From Acidimicrobiales bacterium (GTDB lineage: Bacteria > Actinomycetota > Acidimicrobiia > Acidimicrobiales > Aldehydirespiratoraceae), in the NCBI GenBank assembly GCA_041394245.1, contig JAWKIR010000002.1:1364001-1428000 (forward strand): DNA of 64,000 nt, read 5' to 3'. Below, one piece after another: positions 41,310 through 50,700 of the stretch (the stretch's first letter is position 1; the number at the start of each line of letters is the position of its first letter). A program made the translations under genes and the position numbers. The notes under the pieces are model-generated. The model saw only the letters and a list, made by a program, of their open reading frames with translations, was not told where the DNA came from and made no database searches.

Positions 41310-42057
41310 ACGCGAGGTCGACCACCACCGGGTAGTGGTCCGACGCATGCCCTGATGCGGTGTCGATCCGAGCGTCGACCACGTCGAAGTGGGCCGACAC
41401 GAAGACGTGATCGATCTGACGCTGCCCGTCGAGGTCGCGGCCGAACCCGTTGGAGGTAGCGCCTGCGTCCGCAGGAAGTGCCGACCGCAGTCCCGCGTCG
41501 GCGAGCGCTCCGTAGCCCGGGTCGGTCATCGGCCCGTTGAAGTCGCCCATGACGATCGTGGGTCGCTCGGCCGACGGGGCGAGCCATTCGACGAGTTGCG
41601 CGAGCGCCCCGGTGCGCCGCTCGACCGAGTCGCTGTCGAGGTGGAGGTTCACCACTCGGACCGCCGGCCCTGCGCCGACCGGAGTGAGGTCGGCCAGCGT
41701 CGCGATCCGCGGAAACGGCGCGCCGCGCACCCGCGACCCCGGGAGCTCGGGCGTCGGGCCGAACCAGCGGGTCGACGCGGTCGCGTCGGCGAAAACGGCG
41801 CGACGGTGAAAGATCGGCACCTGTTCTCCCCTCCCGTTGCGGTTGCGCCCGGTGCCGACGCTCCCCCACGAGTCGACGGGAAGGACGGTGTGTCGGAGGT
41901 GGCGGCGCTGGAACCGGTAGACCTCCTGGAGTGCCCACACGTCGGCATCGATGCGCGCCACGACGTCGCGGAGTGCCCGTCGGCGCCGCCACCAGAACGA
42001 CGCCGGATCGACGGCCCGACCGTTGCGGATGTTGAAGGTCGCGACGCGCACGGTCAC
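41299..42057 (-). CDS. Endonuclease/exonuclease/phosphatase family hydrolase
   Basis: 252 residues. EEP motifs in order: ATFNIRNGRA, WALQEVYRFQRRH, VVNLHLDSDSVE, IVMGDFNGPMTD and a C-terminal SDHYPVVVDLAF. These supply the Mg2+-binding Glu, Asp and catalytic His. Short proteins of this kind act as phosphodiesterases on lipids, nucleotides or DNA; no signal peptide is visible. The GTG start at 42057 overlaps the mutase stop (GTGA). Confidence 0.85.
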   Translation of the reverse strand: MTVRVATFNIRNGRAVDPASFWWRRRRALRDVVARIDADVWALQEVYRFQRRHLRHTVLPVDSWGSVGTGRNRNGRGEQVPIFHRRAVFADATASTRWFGPTPELPGSRVRGAPFPRIATLADLTPVGAGPAVRVVNLHLDSDSVERRTGALAQLVEWLAPSAERPTIVMGDFNGPMTDPGYGALADAGLRSALPADAGATSNGFGRDLDGQRQIDHVFVSAHFDVVDARIDTASGHASDHYPVVVDLAFSD

Positions 42058-43994
42058 GTGCGATGGGCGAGCGCGAGATCGGCCAGCTCCGCCACGATGA
42101 CCCCGAAGTCGAAATCCGCCGGGGTGAACACCCGCGCGACACCCATCGCCTGCAGCGCCTCGTGGTCCGCGTCGGGGATGATTCCGCCGACGACGACCGG
42201 AGCGTCGAGGTCGGCGACACGCAACGCAGCCAGGGTGTCGTCGACCAGCGAGAGGTGGCTGCCGGAGAGTACCGACAGACCGATCAGATCGACGTCTTCG
42301 TCGCGGGCCGCCGAGGCGATCTGCTGCGGCGTGGAACGGATCCCCACATAGATCACCTCCATGCCGGCGTCGCGTGCGGCGAGCGCGAGCTGTTCGGCCC
42401 CGTTCGAGTGGCCGTCGAGACCGGGCTTGGCGATCAGCAGGCGCGGCGGACCGCCCTCGATCCCGCGCAGCCGTTCGGCGACGCCGCGCAGCGACGACGA
42501 CGCCATCCTGGGTCCGGCTGCGGCGACGCCCGTCGGCCCGCGGTACTCGCCGAACTCGGCCCGCAGCACATCGGCCCACTCCCCCGTCGTGCCCCCGGCG
42601 TGAGCCAGCGCGATCGACGGTTCCATGATGTTGTCGCCTGCTGCGGCAGCCGCCGCGAGCGCCGCGAGGGCGGCTTCGACGCGGGCCCGATCGCGTCGGT
42701 CCCGCCACTCGCCGAGCGCCGCGATCAGCTCGCCTTCGATCGCCGGGTCGGCGGTGAGAATGCTGGCGCTGCCCCCCAGCGGCGAGGGTTCCGACTCGGT
42801 GAAGTCGTTGACGCCGACGACCGTCAACTCGCCCCGCTCGATACGGGCCCGTCGCGTCGCGTGGGACCGGACGAGTCGGGTCTTGAGCTCGTCGATCGAG
42901 GCGAACGCGCCACCCATGTCGATGATCTCGTCGAGCTCCGCACCGGCGGCTTCGACCAGCTCCGCCGTCGTCGCCTCGATCACGTGGGAGCCGGCGAAGA
43001 TGTCGTCGTACTCGAGCAGATCGGATTCGTGGGCGAGGATCTGCTGGAGCCGCAACGACCACTGCTGGTCCCACGGTCGGGGGAGCCCGAGCGCCTCGTT
43101 CCATGCCGGCAGCTGGATCGAGCGGGCCCGGGCGTCCTTCGACAGCGTCACCCCGAGCAACTCCAGCGCGATGCGGTGCATGTTGTTCTCGGGTTGCTCG
43201 GCGGTGAGTCCGAGCGAGTTGACCTGCACGCCGTAGCGGAACCGGCGCGCCTTCGGCTCGGTGATCCCGTAGCGCTCGGCGGTGAGCCGGTCCCACATCT
43301 CGGTGAAGGCCCGCATCTTGCAGGTCTCCTCCACGAACCGGATGCCGCTGTTCACGAAGAACGAGACCGACGCGACGACGTCGACGAAGCGTTCCGGCTC
43401 GACTTGCCCGGAAGCACGCACCGCGTCGAGGACGTCGACCGCGGTCGCCAGCGCGATCGAGATCTCCTGCACCGGCGTCGCCCCCGCTTCCTGCAGGTGG
43501 TACGAGCAGATGTTGATCGGATTCCACTTCGGCACCTGGTGGGCGCAGAACGCCATGGTGTCGACGATCAGACGGCGCGAGGGCTCTGGTGCGAAGATGT
43601 AGGTGCCGCGGCTGAGGTACTCCTTGACGATGTCGTTCTGTGTCGTGCCGCGCAGCGCCGTGCGAGCGATCCCCTGCGTCTCGGCATGCGCGACATAGAG
43701 GGCCAGCAGCCAGGCCGCCGGCGCGTTGATGGTCATCGACGTGTTCATCTCGTCGACCGGGATCCCGTCGAGGAGGGTCGCCATGTCGCCCAGGTGCACC
43801 ACGGGCACGCCGACCTTGCCGACCTCACCCCGAGCCAGCGGATGGTCGGGGTCGTAGCCGGTCTGGGTCGGGAGGTCGAACGCGATCGAGAGACCCGTCT
43901 GGCCCTTCGCGAGGTTGGTCCGATACAGCTCGTTGCTCGCGGCCGCCGACGAATGCCCCGAGTACGTCCGCATGATCCACGGGCGATCGCCCAC
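42054..43994 (-). CDS. meaA: Ethylmalonyl-CoA mutase-type B12 enzyme
   Basis: 646 residues in one chain: mutase barrel (about 1-470), linker, and C-terminal B12 domain. The opening DRPWIMRTYSGHSSAAASNE, then LYRTNLAKGQTGLSIAFDLP, ARGEVGKVGVPVVHLGDM and the long NICSYHLQEAGATPVQE match MeaA/Ecm rather than classical methylmalonyl-CoA mutase. Cobalamin binding is by KPGLDGHSNGAEQLA (DxHxxG). Ecm acts on ethylmalonyl-CoA in acetyl-CoA assimilation. Crotonyl-CoA carboxylase/reductase is not in the window. The gene is followed by the EEP gene with a 4 nt overlap. Confidence 0.85.
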   Translation of the reverse strand: MGDRPWIMRTYSGHSSAAASNELYRTNLAKGQTGLSIAFDLPTQTGYDPDHPLARGEVGKVGVPVVHLGDMATLLDGIPVDEMNTSMTINAPAAWLLALYVAHAETQGIARTALRGTTQNDIVKEYLSRGTYIFAPEPSRRLIVDTMAFCAHQVPKWNPINICSYHLQEAGATPVQEISIALATAVDVLDAVRASGQVEPERFVDVVASVSFFVNSGIRFVEETCKMRAFTEMWDRLTAERYGITEPKARRFRYGVQVNSLGLTAEQPENNMHRIALELLGVTLSKDARARSIQLPAWNEALGLPRPWDQQWSLRLQQILAHESDLLEYDDIFAGSHVIEATTAELVEAAGAELDEIIDMGGAFASIDELKTRLVRSHATRRARIERGELTVVGVNDFTESEPSPLGGSASILTADPAIEGELIAALGEWRDRRDRARVEAALAALAAAAAAGDNIMEPSIALAHAGGTTGEWADVLRAEFGEYRGPTGVAAAGPRMASSSLRGVAERLRGIEGGPPRLLIAKPGLDGHSNGAEQLALAARDAGMEVIYVGIRSTPQQIASAARDEDVDLIGLSVLSGSHLSLVDDTLAALRVADLDAPVVVGGIIPDADHEALQAMGVARVFTPADFDFGVIVAELADLALAHRT

Positions 43995-43997
43995 GGA

Positions 43998-44435
43998 TCA
44001 GGCGACCTTCTTGGGGTCGGGAACTCCCTCGCGGGTTCCCTCGTGGTGTTCCACGAACTCGATCAGGTAGCCGTCGAAGTCCTCCACGAACGCGACGGTG
44101 ACGGGCCAGCGGTCGAGCTTCCGGGGCGGGGTCACCGACTCGCATCCGGCCGCGATCGCCCGGTCGTAGACCGCCTGGCAATCCGACGTGTTGATGTAGA
44201 GCTTCCACATCGCCGTGCCCATGTCGATCGGCTGGTCGACCGCGCTGCCGTCGGCGGCCCGCTGCTGGGCGAGCTGCATGCGGGAGCCACCATGGGGACT
44301 CTGCAGCACCGCCTCGAACGCGGTGGGGATCTCGGTGCGATGCTGGACCTCCAGCTCGCACACGCCCTCCCAGAACTCGAGGGCGCGATCGAGGTCGCGG
44401 ACGTTGATGCAGAACTGGCCGAGGATCTGGGTCAC
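43998..44435 (-). CDS. VOC family protein
   Basis: 145 residues from the GTG at 44435. GQFCINVRDLDRALEFWEGV is the first VOC strand, and TVAFVEDFDGYLIEFVEHHE the last, with Glu in the ligand position. It lies between the mutase and LLM genes (3 and 4 nt gaps). Methylmalonyl-CoA epimerase belongs to this fold, and its place directly before the mutase is suggestive, but the motif does not settle it. Confidence 0.75.
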   Translation of the reverse strand: MTQILGQFCINVRDLDRALEFWEGVCELEVQHRTEIPTAFEAVLQSPHGGSRMQLAQQRAADGSAVDQPIDMGTAMWKLYINTSDCQAVYDRAIAAGCESVTPPRKLDRWPVTVAFVEDFDGYLIEFVEHHEGTREGVPDPKKVA

Positions 44436-44439
44436 GATC

Positions 44440-45438
44440 TCACCCCAGACCCGCGGCGCGGGCGAACGCACGGAGCTCTCGCTCGAGGTCCGGGCCCGCC
44501 GGAGTGAAGAGCACCTCCGTCGTCCCCGCCGCACCGCTCGCCGCGATCCGCCCGGCGATGTCGGCATCCTCGCCGACCCATCCCGACCAGGGGTCGTCGG
44601 CCGTGCCCTTCGCCGCGAGCAGGGGACGATCGCGATCGTTGACATGCGTGCAGTGCCACTCGTGCACGGAGAGATGGCGCTCGGCCTCGGGCCGGTCGGC
44701 GACCACCCGATCGAGCCACTCCGCCCCACCGGGCAGCATCGGGACGATCTCCTCGCCGGCCAGGTGCCACGCACCATGATGCGACAGCGCTTCCCACGGG
44801 CCTGCGGCGTCGACGACGCGCTCGGCGGTGGGCGATTCGCCGTCGTCGAGCACCGTCCCGTTGACCATGTGCACGTACCAGTCCCATGCGCCGCCGTCGG
44901 GCGGCGCCACATTCATGAGTCCGTCGCCGATCTCGGCCGCGATGCCCTGCCCCTTGGGTCCGAGCGCCGACAGGAGGATCGGCACGTCGATCGGCCGGGG
45001 GGCAGCGAGGTCGGGATGGTGGATCATCTGACACCGCTCGCCGGCGATGTCGACGACCTCGCCTGCGAGGAGCCCGCGCAGCTGGCGGACATAGGTCTCC
45101 GTGGTCGCCCACGACAGCGCACCCTTGTTCATGACGAGCCTGGCGGTGAAGCCCGTGCCGATCGCGACCGCGAGGCGGCCGGGCGCCATGCGGGCGACGG
45201 TCGCGACGGCCGACGCGGTCGTCATCACGTGGCGGAGGTTGGGCACGAGCACCGCGGTGCCCAGCCCGATCCGCGAAGTGCGCTCGGCGATCAACGCCAG
45301 ATGGATCCAGATGTCCTCGTAGAGCGCCGCGGAGTCGTAGAGCCACACCCGTTCGTAGCCGAGCTCCTCGGCGAGAACGGCGAGGTCGGTGGCACCCGGC
45401 TGCGGCGGCAGCCCGATCGAAACGGAGGGGGTCGGCAT
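44440..45438 (-). CDS. LLM-class F420-dependent oxidoreductase
   Basis: 332 residues of the luciferase-like monooxygenase fold: LPPQPGATDLAVLAEELGYE, then SRIGLGTAVLVPNLRHVM, MAPGRLAVAIGTGFTARLVM and DVPILLSALGPKGQGIAAEI are the usual blocks. Members in F420-producing actinobacteria use F420. The substrate is unknown. It sits between a VOC and a Ddn-type gene, each within 4 nt. Confidence 0.85.
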   Translation of the reverse strand: MPTPSVSIGLPPQPGATDLAVLAEELGYERVWLYDSAALYEDIWIHLALIAERTSRIGLGTAVLVPNLRHVMTTASAVATVARMAPGRLAVAIGTGFTARLVMNKGALSWATTETYVRQLRGLLAGEVVDIAGERCQMIHHPDLAAPRPIDVPILLSALGPKGQGIAAEIGDGLMNVAPPDGGAWDWYVHMVNGTVLDDGESPTAERVVDAAGPWEALSHHGAWHLAGEEIVPMLPGGAEWLDRVVADRPEAERHLSVHEWHCTHVNDRDRPLLAAKGTADDPWSGWVGEDADIAGRIAASGAAGTTEVLFTPAGPDLERELRAFARAAGLG

Positions 45439-45440
45439 GA

Positions 45441-45908
45441 TCAGCCCTTTCTGGTCAGCACGGCGATCGGGATCTTGCGATCCGTGAGTTCCTGGTAGGA
45501 CGCGAAGTCGGGGTACGCAGCGCAGGCGAGCGCCCAGCAGTCGTCGCGCTCGGTGCCGTCGTCGAGCTCGTGCACCTCGACCGCCCACCGGTCGGCGCCG
45601 ACCTCGACATGGGCCTCGCCGGCGGCGACGAGGTTGGCCCACCAGTTGGGGGTCGTGGGATTGCCGCCGTTGGATCCGACGACGATCAGATCGTCGCCCC
45701 GGTGCACCCGCATCAACATGACCGGTCGCGACTCGCCGCTCTTGCGTCCGACCACATCGAGGAGAAAGACCGGCTTCCCCAGGAGCGTGTTGCCCTTGGT
45801 TCCCTTGCTGGCCCGGAACTTCTCGATCTGGCGCAGCGTGGCCCGCCGACCGACGTCGGGGAATCGCCTGCTCAAGAAGTTGGCGACGCGACCACTCATC
45901 GAAGGCAT
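45441..45908 (-). CDS. Ddn-type nitroreductase family protein
   Basis: 155 residues. SKGTKGNTLLGKPVFLLDVV, GRKSGESRPVMLMRVHRGDD and LIVVGSNGGNPTTPNWWANL are the F420-binding split-barrel blocks of the Ddn family; the latter NPxWWxNL stretch is its best marker. It leads the minus-strand set that continues through LLM, VOC, meaA and EEP genes. A Met three codons on is an alternative start. Confidence 0.85.
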   Translation of the reverse strand: MPSMSGRVANFLSRRFPDVGRRATLRQIEKFRASKGTKGNTLLGKPVFLLDVVGRKSGESRPVMLMRVHRGDDLIVVGSNGGNPTTPNWWANLVAAGEAHVEVGADRWAVEVHELDDGTERDDCWALACAAYPDFASYQELTDRKIPIAVLTRKG

Positions 45909-45956
45909 GGCCGGAGCGTAGTGGGAGCGCCGATCGTCGTCGCCACCCGGTATCGC

Positions 45957-46166
45957 TCACGCGACGGGCGGACGGCCCCGTCGCTCGCTGCGGCGCTGTC
46001 GCCGATCCTGCGCCCTCTGCCACTTGTGCTGACGGCTCCGACACGCCTTGCGACAGAACCGGTGCTGCACCGACCGCGCCTCGAAGAGCTCGCCGCACCG
46101 CCAGTACTCGCACTCCCGAAGACGCTCCGGGTCGGGGTCGTGGAGATCGAGGTCGTCAGGGGTCAT
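45957..46166 (-). CDS. Small zinc-ribbon-like protein
   Basis: About 69 residues. CEYWRCGELFEARSVQHRFC followed by RKACRSRQHKW gives four Cys in a CX4C...CX3C pattern of a zinc knuckle, as in small RNA- or DNA-binding actinobacterial proteins. It is Arg/Lys-rich at the end. The start may be 46175. Confidence 0.62.
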   Translation of the reverse strand: MTPDDLDLHDPDPERLRECEYWRCGELFEARSVQHRFCRKACRSRQHKWQRAQDRRQRRSERRGRPPVA

Positions 46167-46247
46167 CGGCGTCAATCCTTGCGCACCTGTGAATCCGGGG
46201 TGGACCTGGCCTACATTCCGGGAGCCGACGAACGCATGGGGGCACCG

Positions 46248-47531
46248 ATGGCCTGGGACTTTTCAACCGAACCCGAATTCCAGGAGAAGCTCGACTGGGT
46301 CGAGAAGTTCTGCCGCGAGGAGGTCGAGCCGCTCGACATGATCTTCCCGTACGCGGTCCGCTCCAAGGATCCGAAGATCAAGGCGATCGTGAAGGGTCTG
46401 CAGGACCAGGTGAAGGCCCAGGGCCTCTGGGCCCTGTTCCTCGACGAGGAACTCGGCGGACCCGGGCTCGGCCAGCTCAAGCTCGGCCTGCTCAACGAGA
46501 TCCTCGGCCGCTACGGCTCGGCGCCGCAGATGTTCGGCTCCGCCGCCCCCGATACCGGCAACATGGAGCTCCTCGCCGCCTATGGCACCGAGGAGCAGAA
46601 GGAGCGCTGGCTGAAGCCGATGCTCGAGCAGGAGCTGTGGTCCGCCTACTCCATGACCGAACCGCAGGGTGGCTCCGACCCGAACCTGTTCCGAACCCAC
46701 GCGGTGCGCGACGGCGACGAGTGGGTGATCAACGGCGAGAAGTGGTTCACGAGCGCAGGCCGGGCGGCCGACATCTTGTTCGTGATGTGCACCAACGGCA
46801 TGTTCGTCGTGCCGCGTGACACCCCCGGCGTCGAGATCCAGCCCGAGCCGCGCACCCACAACCACATCATCTACAACGACGTCCGCATCCCGGCCGACCA
46901 TCTCCTCGGTCCGGAGGACGGCGCCAAGGTCCTGGCCCAACGTCGCCTCGGCGGTGGGCGGATCCACCACGCAATGCGGACGATCGCCAACTGCAAGCTC
47001 GCGTTCGACATGATGTGCGAGCGGGCCCTCAGCCGAGAGTCGCACGGCAAGATCATCGGCGAGCACCAGATGGTGCAGGAGAAGATCGCCGACTCCTACG
47101 CCCAGATCCGCATGCTGCGCTTGTTCGTGCTGGAGACGGCCTGGAAGATCGACAACTCGAGCACCCAGGAGACCCGCACCGACATCGCCGCCGTGAAGTT
47201 CTCGATGGCCAAGGTGCTCCGGGAGGTGTCGTTCAATGCCCTCCACATCCTCGGATCGCTCGGCACCACGAACCTCACACCGATCCAGGCCATGTATGCG
47301 TCGGCACCGACCATGGGCATCGCCGACGGCGTCGACGAGGTCCACAAGGCGACCGTGGCCCGCAACGTGCTCAAGAGCTATGCCCCACACGACGGCTACT
47401 GGCCCACGGAGTACTACCCCGAGAAGCGCAAGCGGGCCCGGGAGAAGTTCGAGCCGATGTTCGAGTCCGACCCCGAACTGCGCGACATGGCCGACGCCAT
47501 GGCGAAGTACATGGAACGCCGCGGCCGCTGA
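46248..47531 (+). CDS. Acyl-CoA dehydrogenase
   Basis: 427 residues. All three ACAD parts: N-terminal helices (EFQEKLDWVEKFCREEVEPL), a beta domain with YSMTEPQGGSDPNLFRTHAV and INGEKWFTSAGRAAD, and a C-terminal helical domain with GVDEVHKATVARNVLKS. The GSD motif for FAD and the arginine region RRLGGGRIHHAMRT are present; the catalytic Glu is most likely in ADGVDEVH, near residue 375. Its natural partner could be one of the APH-fold kinases. The ATG at 46236 is an alternative start. Confidence 0.88.
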   Translation: MAWDFSTEPEFQEKLDWVEKFCREEVEPLDMIFPYAVRSKDPKIKAIVKGLQDQVKAQGLWALFLDEELGGPGLGQLKLGLLNEILGRYGSAPQMFGSAAPDTGNMELLAAYGTEEQKERWLKPMLEQELWSAYSMTEPQGGSDPNLFRTHAVRDGDEWVINGEKWFTSAGRAADILFVMCTNGMFVVPRDTPGVEIQPEPRTHNHIIYNDVRIPADHLLGPEDGAKVLAQRRLGGGRIHHAMRTIANCKLAFDMMCERALSRESHGKIIGEHQMVQEKIADSYAQIRMLRLFVLETAWKIDNSSTQETRTDIAAVKFSMAKVLREVSFNALHILGSLGTTNLTPIQAMYASAPTMGIADGVDEVHKATVARNVLKSYAPHDGYWPTEYYPEKRKRAREKFEPMFESDPELRDMADAMAKYMERRGR

Positions 47532-47654
47532 CCCGCCACACCGGTGTCAGACACCCGCTACACGTGACCATCCGGCCCTGGCCGGAGCGTCCATTCGGAC
47601 ACCGGTCTCGCAAATCACGTAGCGTCGGCCCCGTCCGATCGAGGAGGGTCCACC

Positions 47655-48692
47655 GTGGAGATGAGGACGTTCGGCGCCACCGGCGTGAGCGTGTCGAAGT
47701 ACTGCCTCGGCACGATGATGTTCGGGGCCATGGGCAACACCGATCACGACGAGTGTGTGTCGATGGTCCACCGGGCTCTCGATGCGGGGATCAACTTCGT
47801 CGACACCGCCGATGCTTACAGCATGGGCGAGAGCGAGGAGGTGCTCGGCCGAGCCCTGGCCGGCCGTCGCGACGATGTCGTGCTGGCGACCAAGGCGTTC
47901 ATCCCGATGAGCGCCGACCCGAACCACATGGGCGGCTCGCGCCGTTGGCTCGTCCGCGCCGTCGAGGACAGCCTCCGTCGCCTCGGCACCGACCGCATCG
48001 ACCTCTTCCAACTGCACCGCCGCGACGCCCGCCTCGATCTCGACGAATCGCTCGGCGCGCTCGACCAGCTCGTGAGGGACGGAAAGATCCTCTACGCCGG
48101 CATGTCGGCCACCTCGGCGGAGTGGATCGTCGAGGCCCGCCACATCAGCGACCAGCGGGGCCACGTCCGGGTGCGCTCCGAACAGTGCCTCTACAACCTC
48201 TTCAACCGAGACGTCGAACGGGCGGTCCTGCCGACGTGTGAACGTCTCGGCGTCGGCGTCATGACCTACGCCCCGCTCAACGGTGGGTGGCTCACCGGGA
48301 AGTACCGCCACGACCAGGACGTGCCCGACGATGCCCGCGCCGTGCGGATGGCAGCCCACAACACGGCCCGCTGGGACCGGTCGAGGGCCCAGACACAGGC
48401 GAAGCTGGATCTGATCGAGCAACTCCTCGAACTCTCGGCCGATGCCGGCGTGCCGCTGACCCACCTGGCCACGGCATGGGCCGCCGAGCACCCGGCCGTC
48501 TCGAGCGTCATCATCGGCCCCCGCACGCCCGAACAGCTCGAGGACGCACTCGCCTCGGCCGACGTGCGGCTCGACGAGGGCGTGCTCGACGCGCTCGACG
48601 AGCTGCTGCCCCCGGGTCTCGACATCGACACGGTCGACACCAACCGGCCCGAGCCCCACATGGCGCCGCACGCCCGGCGGCGGCGTCGCTGA
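47655..48692 (+). CDS. Aldo/keto reductase
   Basis: 345 residues. The AKR tetrad is visible: Asp and Tyr in NFVDTADAYSMGESEEVLGR, Lys in VVLATKAFIPM, and His in DLFQLHRRDARLDL. The C terminus carries the NADPH-binding SSVIIGPRTPEQLEDALASA. Substrate unknown. It ends in a hairpin shared with the opposing CBS protein gene. Confidence 0.88.
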   Translation: MEMRTFGATGVSVSKYCLGTMMFGAMGNTDHDECVSMVHRALDAGINFVDTADAYSMGESEEVLGRALAGRRDDVVLATKAFIPMSADPNHMGGSRRWLVRAVEDSLRRLGTDRIDLFQLHRRDARLDLDESLGALDQLVRDGKILYAGMSATSAEWIVEARHISDQRGHVRVRSEQCLYNLFNRDVERAVLPTCERLGVGVMTYAPLNGGWLTGKYRHDQDVPDDARAVRMAAHNTARWDRSRAQTQAKLDLIEQLLELSADAGVPLTHLATAWAAEHPAVSSVIIGPRTPEQLEDALASADVRLDEGVLDALDELLPPGLDIDTVDTNRPEPHMAPHARRRRR

Positions 48693-48718
48693 TCAGGGGC
48701 TGCTCACGACCTGATCAG
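48689..48718. terminator. Bidirectional hairpin
   Basis: CTGATCAGG, a 12-nt loop, then CCTGATCAG: a perfect 9-bp stem spanning the stop codons of the aldo/keto reductase and CBS-domain genes. Confidence 0.55.
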
Positions 48719-49146
48719 TAGCCCGAGATGTAGTTGGTCAGCTGGCGGGTCTCGGTCTCGAGAGTGCGCACCCGGGCGTTGACGACGTCGCCGATGCTGA
48801 CGATCCCGATCAACTCGCCGTCGTCGGTGACCGGGACGTGACGGAAGCGCCGCTCCGTCATCTCGGTCATCAATTGCTCGATGGTCGCGGTCTCGCTGCA
48901 GGTGACGACCTCCCGGGTCATCACCTCTTGCGCCGTCCGGTCGACGGCGTCGCGACCGTGTGCGGCCAGCGCCCGGACGACGTCGCGCTCGGAGATGATC
49001 CCGTCGACACGGCGACCGTCGCCCGACACCACGAGGGCACCGACGCCGACGCGAGCGAGCGCCTCGACCACCTCCGTGATCGTCGCTGCGGGGTCGACGG
49101 TCGCGACCGCGTTTCCCTTGCGCCGCAGGACTTCGCTGATCAGCAT
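48715..49146 (-). CDS. Two-CBS-domain protein
   Basis: 143 residues. Two CBS motifs: TVDPAATITEVVEALARVGV with VDGIISERDVVRALA, and CSETATIEQLMTEMTERRFR with LIGIVSIGDVVNAR. Such Bateman modules bind adenine nucleotides and act as energy sensors. No partner domain is fused. The start at 49146 (MLISEVLRRKG) is more compact than the ATG at 49206. Confidence 0.85.
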   Translation of the reverse strand: MLISEVLRRKGNAVATVDPAATITEVVEALARVGVGALVVSGDGRRVDGIISERDVVRALAAHGRDAVDRTAQEVMTREVVTCSETATIEQLMTEMTERRFRHVPVTDDGELIGIVSIGDVVNARVRTLETETRQLTNYISGY

Positions 49147-49270
49147 GGTCTCCAGTGTGACACAGGTCACGTCTTCTGTCAGGAGCATGAACGGGGAGCG
49201 GGGCAAGGTCCGAAGTGACAGCGATTTCGGCGGCGGATAGTTTCACATCACCGGCCGTCCGGGGGGACAG

Positions 49271-50666
49271 ATGCAGCATCGACGACGATTGCGCGGGTTC
49301 TGGGTGGCGGTCGCGACCGCCCTGATGGCGACCGGTTGCCTGGTCGGCCCCATCACCGGGCCTGGACAGAGCTCGCTCTCGACCGGCATCGACGTCGCCG
49401 ACGTCGGCTATCAACGAGCCGAGTTCTTTCTCGGTGGCCTGGCCAGCAGCTATGGCAGCGATTCTCCGCTGTCGGCCGACGGAGTCTGGACGGTCACTCC
49501 CGACGAGCGCCAGGAGCTCTTCTTCACCCGACTCGTGGCCTTGACGCCGACCGATCCGGCCGACTTCAGCGGCACCGTCATCGTCGAATGGATGAACGTG
49601 ACATCCGGGACCGACATCGCGGTCGACTGGCAGATGGCGCACAACAACGTGGTGCGGTCGGGCCATGCCTATGTGGCCGTCACCGCGCAATCCGTCGGGG
49701 TCAACAACATGCTGGTGACCGACCCGTCGCTACAACAAGCTCAGCCATCCCGGCGACAGCTTCAGCTACGACATCTTCAGCCAGGCCGGGCGGGAGGTCC
49801 GGGAGAACCCGGCACTGCTCGGCGGGCTCGAACCGGAGTACGTGATCGCCACCGGCGAGTCGCAGTCGGCCAGCCGCATGATGACCTATGTCAACGCCGT
49901 CCATCCGATCGCCGATGTGTTCGACGGGTTCATGATCCACAGCCGCGGCATCAGCGGGTCGTCGTTGCGGCAGGCACCGCTCGGCCAGATCTCGACGCCG
50001 CGACCCACCTTCATCAGGGGCGACCTGAACGTGCCGGTCTTCGTGGTGCAGGCCGAGGACGACGTCATCCGGTCCAACACCGAGATCCGTCAGCCCGACA
50101 CCTCCCAGTTCCGCATGTGGGAGCTGGCGGGCACCTCCCACATCGGCTCCTACATACTGTCGGCCGGGCCGCGAGATCCGGCCGACGGGACCGGAACCGC
50201 GCTGATGTTCGACTTCATGCGGAACCCGCAGAGCGTCGGATGCGACAAGCCGGTGAACTCGGGACCGCACTGGTTGCTCCTCCAGGCCGCATTCGACAGC
50301 CTCGACACGTGGGTACGCGGGGGTGGCGCGCCGCCGACCGCCGACCCGCTCGCGGCGGAATCGACCAGTCCGACCGTGTTGGCCCGGGACGCGATCGGCA
50401 ACGCGCTCGGCGGTGTCCGGTCGCCGCACGTCGATGTGCCCATCGCACGGATCGACGGGCTGAACAGCGGCCTCGGGTTCTGTGGCCTCTTCGGCAGTAC
50501 CACACCCTTGACCGACGTCGAGCTGGCGGCCCTCTACCCGACCGCGGCCGATTTCATCACGCCCTGGACCGCCTCGGTCAACGCCGCGATCTCTGCAGGA
50601 TTCATCCTCCCGGTCGACGGGCCGGCTCTCATCGCGGCAGCGCAAGCATCCGGCATCGGCGCTTGA
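49271..50666 (+). pseudogene. Frameshifted alpha/beta hydrolase gene (Abhydrolase_10-like), lipoprotein leader
   Basis: Two frames together make one protein of about 464 residues. Frame one runs from the ATG at 49271 with a lipobox-like leader (ALMATGC) through YQRAEFFLGGLASSYGSDSP to VGVNNMLVTDP; then one extra base at 49724-49728 shifts to RYNKLSHPGDSFSYDIFSQA. The continuation contains the nucleophile elbow ATGESQSASRMM (Ser near 49863) and the catalytic His likely in GTSHIGSY. The full length and intact motifs on both sides suggest a recent frameshift or an assembly error rather than old decay. Confidence 0.75.
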
Positions 50667-50700
50667 CGGCGTCGACGGCCCACGAGTTCGGTCCGACGGG

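Noticed and set aside
41299..43527. A 742-codon minus-strand frame ending in the EEP hydrolase
   Set aside because: The N-terminal 490 codons are a frame shadow of the mutase. Only the part from the GTG at 42057 has EEP motifs.
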